A DNA stretch of 6,137 bases, taken from assembly GCA_045636705.1 (NCBI GenBank), contig JAZTYA010000019.1, forward strand, positions 1 to 6,137. Direction: 5' to 3'. Shown one piece after another: positions 1-4,003 of this stretch. This DNA is from SFWF01 sp045636705 (lineage in GTDB: Bacteria > Bacillota > Clostridia > Oscillospirales > Acutalibacteraceae). The notes below the pieces were generated by a model. It did not search any database. It was not told where the DNA came from and saw only the letters and a program-made list of their open reading frames with translations. How positions within the stretch are numbered: the first letter of the stretch is position 1; every line of letters starts with the position of its first letter. Both the position numbers and the translations under genes were made by a program.

Positions 1-2
1 CA

Positions 3-1280
3 GGAACCTACACAGTTGCCGTTGCTATGAAAGGCAACTACACAGGCACCAATCTCTTAACCTACAAGATAAATCCGATTGATAGTGAAGAATGCGATAT
101 TAAATTATCAGCTACAAGCTATACATATAACGGAAAGGTTCAGAAACCTACAGTTACTGTTAAGAAGGCAAGCGCACTTCTTAAAGAGGGCGCAGACTAT
201 ACCGTAACCTATAAAGGCGAATTCAAGAATGTTGGTCAATACACCGTTACTGTAAAATTGATTGGTAACTATAGCGGAACGGAAACACACACTGTTGATA
301 TTTATCCTGAAACAGTTACTAAATGTTCTGTAAAATTGTCTTCAACAAGCAAAACCTATAACGGAAAGGTTCAGAAGCCTACGGTTACTGTAAAGGATGC
401 AAACGGCAAGACAATTTCTTCAAGCAACTATACTGTAAAGTATCCAAGCGGACTTAAAAACGCAGGCAAATATACAGTTATCGTTACAATGAAGGGCAAC
501 TATACAGGAACAAAGACCTTAAGTTATAAGATTAATCCTATAGATGTCAGCAAGTGTAAGATTAGCCTTTCAAAGACAAGTTACACTTATAACGGAAAGG
601 TTCAGAAGCCTACGGTTACTGTAAAGAATGCAAACGGTACCAAGCTCACAACCTCTTCCTACACGGTAAAGTATTCAGGCGACTGCAAGAACGCAGGAAC
701 CTACACGGTTACTGTTACAATGAAGGGTAACTATAGCGGAACAAAGAAGCTAACCTATAAGATTAATCCTAGAAAAATTAGTTCTTATAAGTTATCCGTT
801 ACAAGCTACACCTATGACGGCAATAAAAAGTCGCCTTCGGTTACAGTTAAGAATTCAAGTGGCACAAAGCTTACAAAGAACACACACTATACTGTAAGTT
901 ATGAAAGCGGCAGAACTAAGGTTGGCACCTACAAGGTAACTATTAAGGGCAAGGGCAATTATACAGGTACCAAGACCTTAACCTTTACTATTAACCCTGT
1001 TAAGACAAGCGCTACCCTTAAAGGTGAAAAGAAGAGCGTTACTGTAAACATCTCTAAGAAGACAAAAGAGGTTACAGGCTACGAGGTTCAGTATTCAACT
1101 TCCAAGTCATTTAGTAAGGCTACTACAAAGACAATTTCGAAGAATACAACTACGAAATATACAATAGGGAGCCTAAGTGCTAAAAAGACCTACTACGTAA
1201 GAGTTCGAACCTACAAAACCGTAAGTGGTAAAAAGTACTATTCAGGCTGGTCTTCTTATAAGTCAGTAAAAACTAAATAA
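3..1280 (+). CDS. Repeat-containing surface/secreted protein, C-terminal part (Ig-like repeats plus Fn3-like domain)
   Basis: The reading frame is open from base 3, so the true start lies upstream; 425 residues are visible, ending in TAA. The fragment begins inside one repeat (residues 1-26), then has four repeats of about 77 residues (27-102, 103-179, 180-256, 257-332). Each runs T-S-Y-T-Y-N-G-K-V-Q-K-P near its start, then YTVxY, then a KGNYxGTK turn and a KINP end. Residues 333-425 look like a fibronectin type III domain (GYEVQYSTSKSF, TYYVRVRTY, YSGWS). This architecture (MBG/YDG-like beta-sandwich repeats with terminal Fn3) is common in extracellular proteins of gut Clostridia, where repeats act as stalks or spacers; the role here is inferred. 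There is no LPXTG motif or C-terminal transmembrane helix, so any signal peptide, anchor or binding domain must be N-terminal and outside the window. Three repeats carry one cysteine at the same position. The composition is very rich in Thr, Lys, Ser, Tyr and Val. Confidence 0.85.
   Translation, partial: GTYTVAVAMKGNYTGTNLLTYKINPIDSEECDIKLSATSYTYNGKVQKPTVTVKKASALLKEGADYTVTYKGEFKNVGQYTVTVKLIGNYSGTETHTVDIYPETVTKCSVKLSSTSKTYNGKVQKPTVTVKDANGKTISSSNYTVKYPSGLKNAGKYTVIVTMKGNYTGTKTLSYKINPIDVSKCKISLSKTSYTYNGKVQKPTVTVKNANGTKLTTSSYTVKYSGDCKNAGTYTVTVTMKGNYSGTKKLTYKINPRKISSYKLSVTSYTYDGNKKSPSVTVKNSSGTKLTKNTHYTVSYESGRTKVGTYKVTIKGKGNYTGTKTLTFTINPVKTSATLKGEKKSVTVNISKKTKEVTGYEVQYSTSKSFSKATTKTISKNTTTKYTIGSLSAKKTYYVRVRTYKTVSGKKYYSGWSSYKSVKTK
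81..998 (+). repeat. Tandem 77-codon Ig-like repeats
   Basis: Four coding repeats occupy 81-308, 309-539, 540-770 and 771-998, and a fifth is cut by the window edge. The best conserved block encodes YNGKVQKPTVTVK. It is identical over 39 nt at 357-395 and 588-626, and differs at three positions at 126-164; successive copies lie exactly 231 nt apart. The last repeat (771-998) is the most diverged (YDGNKKSPSVTVK) and lacks the cysteine. Near-identity at DNA level suggests recent duplication or recombination between the middle repeats. Confidence 0.85.
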
Positions 1281-1284
1281 TTTA

Positions 1285-1312
1285 AAAACGGCAAGGGAAA
1301 CCTTGCCGTTTT
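1285..1312 (+). terminator. Intrinsic terminator of the repeat-protein gene
   Basis: A perfect 12-bp stem (1285-1296 with 1301-1312) has a GAAA tetraloop at 1297-1300. Its core is CGGCAAGG/CCTTGCCG and the stem ends in TTTT. It lies 4 bp after the stop codon, so it fits termination of the plus-strand gene, though the T-run is short. Confidence 0.8.
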
Positions 1313-1320
1313 ACTATATA

Positions 1321-1351
1321 AAAAAGTCCCGATAAAAATTATCGGGACTTT
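1321..1351 (-). terminator. Intrinsic terminator of the convergent unknown gene
   Basis: A 13-bp stem (1323-1335 with 1339-1351) has core GTCCCGATAA/TTATCGGGAC and a 3-nt loop. Read on the minus strand it ends in a run of T and lies 12 bp after the stop of the 1364-2113 gene. Together with the hairpin at 1285-1312 it insulates two convergent genes. Confidence 0.8.
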
Positions 1352-1363
1352 AAGTTTTAAGTT

Positions 1364-2113
1364 TTAATCAACGTACTTTACAGCGGCGGTGAACTTTTTG
1401 TTCTTGCCGAGAAGTGAAATCTGATTATTAATCGAAGCCACAAGGTTAGAGCAGGATTCCATATGCTCTGCGGCAGCCTTAAAGCGAGCCTCGTTCTTGC
1501 CGATAGCAGAAACAAGAATTGCAACAATTACAGTAGAGGTGTCGTTGTCGCCGTGGATGAAAAGCTCGGTTAAAGAATCAATTAACTTCTTAACGGTCTT
1601 CTTGTTTGCGGTTTCAAGAGTCTTTCTGATTTCGGGAACCGCATAGGTGGTAAGAAAGTCAAGATATAAATATTTGCCCTTTTCACTAATCTCTTGCTTA
1701 TAAACATCCTTTAAAGCAGGGTAGATAGCAAGAATTTTTGTAGTAAGGGTGTTAATGGTTACGGCATCGCCTTTTTTAGCAGAAGGTAGGTCAACATCTC
1801 CTGCGGCACTTTTGCGAACAACCTTTATGCCAAGCTTTGAACGAAGAGTATCAACAAAATCAATACCAACACTTAAAGCATCCTTTTCGGTCTGAGTGTC
1901 ATCAAAAAGGTAGGAACTAATTAAAGCAAATTCTCCTATGTTACCATCTGCAATGTCGGCAAGATAAAGATTATAAATCTGCTTCTCCTCGTTGTACTTA
2001 ATTGATACAGCCTTTTGTTCGGAAACAAAAGCATCTTCTTGTGCCTTAAAGCCGTTTTCATCGAAGAAGTCTTGCATCTCGCTGACTACTTTATCATAAT
2101 ATCTATTATCCAA
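1364..2113 (-). CDS. Hypothetical protein, no recognised function
   Basis: A 249-residue protein if started at the TTG at 2113. That start has GGAGT at 2125-2121 with 7-nt spacing. An in-frame TTG at 2134 has no ribosome binding site and lies about 5 nt from the predicted transcript start, so it is rejected. I see no signal peptide or membrane segment, so the protein is probably cytosolic. The first ~100 residues look alpha/beta (VSIKYNEEKQIYNLYLADI). The rest, from about residue 120, looks helical, with INTLTTKILAIYPALKDVY and a later stretch VKKLIDSLTELFIHGDNDT followed by a hydrophobic helix. That C-terminal pattern faintly recalls DUF7674-type Clostridial proteins, but I cannot confirm this. 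It has its own consensus promoter and terminator, so it is monocistronic. No neighbour points to a role. Confidence 0.8.
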   Translation of the reverse strand: MDNRYYDKVVSEMQDFFDENGFKAQEDAFVSEQKAVSIKYNEEKQIYNLYLADIADGNIGEFALISSYLFDDTQTEKDALSVGIDFVDTLRSKLGIKVVRKSAAGDVDLPSAKKGDAVTINTLTTKILAIYPALKDVYKQEISEKGKYLYLDFLTTYAVPEIRKTLETANKKTVKKLIDSLTELFIHGDNDTSTVIVAILVSAIGKNEARFKAAAEHMESCSNLVASINNQISLLGKNKKFTAAVKYVD

Positions 2114-2120
2114 AATATTC

Positions 2121-2125
2121 ACTCC
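2121..2125 (-). promoter_or_regulatory. Ribosome binding site deciding the TTG start
   Basis: GGAGT on the minus strand lies 7 nt before TTG at 2113-2111. It lies downstream of the upstream TTG (2134), so it can only serve the shorter form. Confidence 0.65.
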
Positions 2126-2145
2126 AAAAATCAAATATATACTGT

Positions 2146-2174
2146 ATTATATCACGGATTTTACCGTTTGTCAA
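2146..2174 (-). promoter_or_regulatory. Consensus sigma-A promoter for the 1364-2113 gene
   Basis: TTGACA (2174-2169) and TATAAT (2151-2146) are separated by exactly 17 bp. Both hexamers match consensus. The predicted transcript start is near 2139, giving a leader of about 26 nt to the TTG start. Confidence 0.85.
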
Positions 2175-2187
2175 AGCAATGTTGCCC

Positions 2188-2216
2188 TTGACAAGCAAAA
2201 CTGCAAAAGGTATAAT
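2188..2216 (+). promoter_or_regulatory. Consensus sigma-A promoter for tRNA-Leu
   Basis: TTGACA (2188-2193) and TATAAT (2211-2216) are separated by exactly 17 bp. The predicted start is near 2223, about 18 nt before the mature tRNA. Only 13 bp separate its -35 from that of the divergent promoter at 2146-2174. Strong promoters are usual for tRNA genes. Confidence 0.88.
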
Positions 2217-2240
2217 TACAAGGTGCAAAAAACTTAATAT

Positions 2241-2326
2241 GCGGATGTGGCGAAATGGCAGACGCGCTAGATTCAGGTTCTAGTGGTAGCAATACCGTGT
2301 GGGTTCAAGTCCCGTCATCCGCACCA
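2241..2326 (+). tRNA. tRNA-Leu (anticodon CAG)
   Basis: An 86-nt class II tRNA with encoded CCA. The acceptor stem is GCGGATG (2241-2247) with CATCCGC (2316-2322), discriminator A2323, CCA 2324-2326. The anticodon stem CTAGA/TCTAG (2267-2271, 2279-2283) encloses the loop TTCAGGT, which places CAG at 2274-2276, reading CUG codons. The long variable arm (GGTA/TACC at 2285-2288 and 2293-2296) is typical of Leu. The T loop is TTCAAGT (2304-2310); its stem has two wobble pairs at the base (G2299-T2315, T2300-G2314). Confidence 0.96.
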
Positions 2327-2328
2327 TA

Positions 2329-2378
2329 TCGAGTGTTCATAACCAACTTGAAGGTTGGAAATGAGCACTCGATTTTTT
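2329..2378 (+). terminator. Intrinsic terminator of the tRNA-Leu transcript
   Basis: The outer 12-bp stem (2329-2340 with 2361-2372, one G-T wobble) and an inner stem CCAAC/GGTTGG (2343-2347 with 2354-2358) are separated by a symmetric AA/AA internal loop. T2373-2378 follows. It starts 3 nt after the tRNA CCA. The two-storey stem is longer than usual for a tRNA terminator. Confidence 0.85.
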
Positions 2379-2389
2379 ATTTTCTTTTT

Positions 2390-2413
2390 GAGTAGGGTTA
2401 TCCTACTCTTTTT
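2390..2413 (+). terminator. Second tandem intrinsic terminator
   Basis: GAGTAGG (2390-2396) pairs with CCTACTC (2402-2408) around a 5-nt loop, followed by TTTTT (2409-2413). The opposite strand has no T-run in the equivalent place, so it acts on plus-strand transcripts, as back-up to the terminator at 2329-2378. Confidence 0.7.
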
Positions 2414-2422
2414 ATTACACAC

Positions 2423-2496
2423 TTTTCAAAGTGCGAAACCCACTATGACACTTTCACGGATAGTCCGCGCAGAGATGTCGTGGGGTTATTTGAAAA
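2423..2496. other. Nested inverted-repeat element, possible structured RNA or repeat unit
   Basis: This stretch holds no credible gene but folds on paper into one long stem: 2423-2430 with 2489-2496 (8 bp, perfect), 2437-2443 with 2480-2487 (7 bp, one bulged G), 2447-2450 with 2476-2479 (GACA/TGTC), and an apical hairpin CGGA-TAG-TCCG (2457-2467). That gives 23 nested pairs over 74 nt. It lies between the second tRNA terminator and the bidirectional terminator at 2499-2526. An open frame crosses it on the plus strand, but has no ribosome binding site. Whether it is an RNA, a REP- or MITE-like repeat, or a relic cannot be decided here. Confidence 0.45.
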
Positions 2497-2498
2497 AC

Positions 2499-2526
2499 AA
2501 AAAAGACGGTAAACACCGTCTTTTTT
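2499..2526. terminator. Bidirectional intrinsic terminator
   Basis: GACGGT (2505-2510), loop AAAC, ACCGTC (2515-2520), flanked by six A on the left and six T on the right, so both strands end in a T-run. On the minus strand it lies 25 bp after the stop of the 2552-2959 gene and is its natural terminator. On the plus strand it would stop read-through from the tRNA side or end a transcript covering 2423-2496. Confidence 0.85.
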
Positions 2527-2551
2527 CTATAAATAAATTGATAGTATGATT

Positions 2552-2959
2552 TTAAAATTCAACTTCATATGCACGATTCTTTATACGACCTTTTAAACCG
2601 AATATTATAATATTCGGGATTACTAATAAAGCACCAACTAATAATTCTAATGCAAAAAACAAGGTCATAAGCACAACGGCTGCCGCAGGCCAATGCGACA
2701 ATCTTAAAGCCTCTTTTATAATTCTTATTGTAAGGAACACATTAACAATACCACCTACCAATAAAGAAGTGATTGTGGCATTTAACAAACACTCCAATGG
2801 TGTTTCAGGTATTATTTCTACATCGTTAATAGTTGTTTCACTTATAGGGTTACCTAACATTGATGCAACAAACTCTAACACAAAAAGTCCTACAAATACG
2901 CATAATAAGATAATAAAAAACTTTTTATACATGTTTACAGGTACACGTGACAATTTCAT
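2552..2959 (-). CDS. Small membrane protein of unknown function
   Basis: A 135-residue protein. ATG at 2959 is preceded by GAGGTGG (2970-2964), a strong ribosome binding site with about 7-nt spacing from GAGG, which fixes the start. Three hydrophobic segments are visible: about residues 13-35 (FFIILLCVFVGLFVLEF), 57-79 (LLNATITSLLVGGIVNVFL) and 93-120 (AVVLMTLFFALELLVGALL). Basic residues lie at the N-terminus and after the last helix (KGRIKNR), and the acidic stretch 40-56 between helices 1 and 2 is probably on the outer face if the N-terminus is inside (positive-inside rule, inference). No catalytic or transport motif is recognised. It is monocistronic, with its own promoter and terminator. 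The weakly aligned helix pairs could fit a small channel, regulator or stress protein, but nothing supports a choice. Confidence 0.75.
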   Translation of the reverse strand: MKLSRVPVNMYKKFFIILLCVFVGLFVLEFVASMLGNPISETTINDVEIIPETPLECLLNATITSLLVGGIVNVFLTIRIIKEALRLSHWPAAAVVLMTLFFALELLVGALLVIPNIIIFGLKGRIKNRAYEVEF

Positions 2960-2976
2960 AAAACCACCTCAATTAT

Positions 2977-3005
2977 ATGATATCATATTTTAAATATGTT
3001 TTCAA
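2977..3005 (-). promoter_or_regulatory. Promoter of the small membrane protein, with palindrome over the -10
   Basis: TTGAAA (3005-3000), 17 bp, TATCAT (2982-2977), giving a start near 2970, at the ribosome binding site edge. A second -10-like TATAAT (2977-2972) overlaps, but has no good -35. A perfect 14-bp palindrome, ATATGATATCATAT, covers 2975-2988 and so lies exactly on the -10; it might be an operator or just AT-rich sequence. Confidence 0.55.
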
Positions 3006-3034
3006 CTCTTTAACACCTATATCAAAATATATTT

Positions 3035-3104
3035 TGAGGTTGGTTATGAACAACCTCACCAAGCCCGGAGCCTCGACACGCAAACGCGTGCGGAGGCCCT
3101 TTTT
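3035..3104 (+). terminator. Two hairpins ending in a plus-strand T-run, no plus-strand gene visible
   Basis: Hairpin 1 pairs TGAGGTTG (3035-3042) with CAACCTCA (3051-3058) around an 8-nt loop. Hairpin 2 is GC-rich: GCCTC (3070-3074) with GAGGC (3093-3097) and CACGC (3077-3081) with GCGTG (3086-3090), a 2x2 internal loop and an AAAC loop; two more G-C pairs extend the base past a bulged A3069. T3100-3104 follows on the plus strand. It sits between two minus-strand genes, just after the AraC stop (3106), where a minus-strand terminator is expected, yet the minus strand has no T-run after either stem. It may therefore end an unseen plus-strand or antisense transcript, or form a Rho-independent stop of poor quality for the regulator. 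Confidence 0.5.
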
Positions 3105-3105
3105 A

Positions 3106-3873
3106 TTATTCGCTCTTTACAAGGTTTTCAGCAAGATACTCCTTTATACTCATACCTTCTTTTCTTTTAAAAACGGTTCTAAAGTAGCCAACGTCAGAGT
3201 AACCACAACGTTTTGCTATTTCCTTTTGAGAAAAATATCCAGTTTCCAAAAGGTGCTTGGCATACTGAATGCGAAGAGTGTCGAGATAGTTTTTAGGTGG
3301 CATACCATAAACTCGGTTAAACTCTCTTCTATAGTAAGCAGGGGACATATTTTCTAAAACCGCTAAATTTTCAATGGAAAATTCAGGATTCCAGAAATTC
3401 TGTCGCATATTTTCGGCCGATTTTATAATTCGGTTGTCCTTTTCGTTTACGGTAAAACCAACGTCCTTTATAAGTTCAGAAAATATTTCATAAACAACCG
3501 AGGTAATGCGGTACATACAACCGACGTCGTTTTCATATTTAAGGTTCAAGGCTTTTATAAAAAGGCTTTTATACTTTTCACTATCACTTATTTTAAAAAC
3601 CTGAATGCCGTCTAAAACGTAGTTTAGCATGTGAAAATGAATAACTAATATATCCTCTTCAAGATTATTTCTTTCATAGGAAATCCCTGCAGGAATAATG
3701 CAAATACTTTCGGGCTCAAAGGGTACGATATTATTTTTATATTTGTATTTTCCGGCAGTTTTAAGTCTTAAAGATATAGCTGAATAGGGGCGTGCAGGCA
3801 CGAAAACCTTTTCCTTCTTTTGATGATAATTCAATACGTCGGTAACCGAAATAGCAAGATTATCAGGTAGCAT
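3106..3873 (-). CDS. AraC-family transcriptional regulator
   Basis: A 255-residue protein from ATG at 3873. GAGGTG (3885-3880) lies 6 nt before it; an in-frame GTG at 3882 overlaps this site and is rejected. The N-terminal ~110 residues resemble the cupin-like AraC ligand-binding domain (FEPESICIIPAGISYE, then ILVIHFHM). The C-terminal ~100 residues are the paired helix-turn-helix: the first at about 165-190 (FSIENLAVLENMSPAYYRRE, then FNRVYGMPPKNYL), the second at about 214-237 (FSQKEIAKRCGYSDVGYF, then RTVFKRKEG). GYSDVGYFxxxFKRxEGMSxxEY is the family signature. Such regulators usually bind a sugar or sugar derivative and activate an adjacent operon. It is divergent from the enolase-superfamily/GH10 operon with 130 bp between start codons, and repeats in that region are likely its sites, so it probably controls that operon and itself. 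Confidence 0.93.
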   Translation of the reverse strand: MLPDNLAISVTDVLNYHQKKEKVFVPARPYSAISLRLKTAGKYKYKNNIVPFEPESICIIPAGISYERNNLEEDILVIHFHMLNYVLDGIQVFKISDSEKYKSLFIKALNLKYENDVGCMYRITSVVYEIFSELIKDVGFTVNEKDNRIIKSAENMRQNFWNPEFSIENLAVLENMSPAYYRREFNRVYGMPPKNYLDTLRIQYAKHLLETGYFSQKEIAKRCGYSDVGYFRTVFKRKEGMSIKEYLAENLVKSE

Positions 3874-3879
3874 ACTTTT

Positions 3880-3885
3880 CACCTC
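3880..3885 (-). promoter_or_regulatory. Ribosome binding site of the AraC-type regulator
   Basis: GAGGTG is followed by AAAAGT and ATG. The divergent operon uses almost the same start context (GAGGTG-AAGAGT-ATG at 3992-4006), so the two genes have matched initiation signals. Confidence 0.75.
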
Positions 3886-3891
3886 AAGGGT

Positions 3892-3920
3892 ATTTTATTA
3901 CAATTTGTATCGAAAATCAA
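3892..3920 (-). promoter_or_regulatory. Probable promoter of the AraC-type regulator
   Basis: TTGATT (3920-3915), 17 bp, TAAAAT (3897-3892). The predicted start near 3885 leaves only a very short leader beginning at the ribosome binding site. Direct repeat 1 (3904-3916) covers most of the spacer and touches the -35, which would suit autorepression. Confidence 0.5.
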
Positions 3921-3959
3921 CTGTTTTATATCAAAAAACCTCTTGTTTAATATCGAAAA
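3904..3959 (+). promoter_or_regulatory. Three direct repeats, likely AraC-type operator array
   Basis: TTTGTATCGAAAA (3904-3916), TTTATATCAAAAA (3925-3937) and TTAATATCGAAAA (3947-3959) are spaced 21 and 22 bp apart, about two helical turns, so all lie on one DNA face. Copies 2 and 3 share a longer core, TGTTTWATATCRAAAA (3922-3937, 3944-3959). Same-strand half-sites at about 21 bp are the known mode of AraC-family dimers (as at araI). Copy 3 abuts or overlaps the operon promoter, copy 1 the regulator's promoter. Assignment to this regulator is inferred from position. Confidence 0.65.
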
Positions 3960-3970
3960 TTATATATAAT
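3943..3970 (+). promoter_or_regulatory. Probable promoter of the enolase-superfamily/GH10 operon
   Basis: TTGTTT (3943-3948), 16 bp, TATAAT (3965-3970), start near 3977. An alternative is TCGAAA (3953-3958), 17 bp, TATAAC (3976-3981), whose weak -35 lies inside operator repeat 3 and would fit an activator-dependent promoter. The sequence cannot separate the two. Confidence 0.55.
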
Positions 3971-3987
3971 ATGGGTATAACCATATT
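3968..3987 (+). promoter_or_regulatory. Inverted repeat at the operon transcript start
   Basis: AATATGG (3968-3974) and CCATATT (3981-3987) are perfectly complementary around a 6-nt centre. They span the -10 end and the predicted start, 4 nt before the ribosome binding site (GAGGTG 3992-3997). It could be a dimeric repressor operator or a 5' leader hairpin; AT-rich background makes chance possible. Confidence 0.35.
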
Positions 3988-4003
3988 TTTTGAGGTGAAG
4001 AGT

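Noticed and set aside
81..998. Regular 231-nt repetition considered as a CRISPR or other DNA repeat array
   Set aside because: The unit is a whole number of codons within one open frame and matches protein domain boundaries; no short repeat-spacer structure.
2329..2526. Site-specific integration at the tRNA-Leu 3' end
   Set aside because: No integrase gene and no second copy of the tRNA 3' end is visible in the window; the downstream sequence is mainly terminators.
2355..2549. Open frame on the plus strand across the terminators (64 codons), including an internal ATG at 2445
   Set aside because: It begins inside the tRNA terminator stem, has no ribosome binding site, and its codons coincide with nested hairpins; better explained by structured intergenic sequence.
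2769..2993. Plus-strand open frame over the small membrane protein
   Set aside because: Antisense to a gene with a good promoter, ribosome binding site and terminator; no ribosome binding site of its own.
2977..3357. Plus-strand open frame overlapping the AraC-type gene
   Set aside because: It runs antisense to a clear helix-turn-helix domain, contains the orphan hairpins in its 5' part, and has no family resemblance.
3905..4003. N-terminal extension of the enolase-superfamily protein
   Set aside because: It would translate the operator repeats and promoter; the ATG at 4004 has an ideal GAGGTG site and begins at the expected position for the capping domain.
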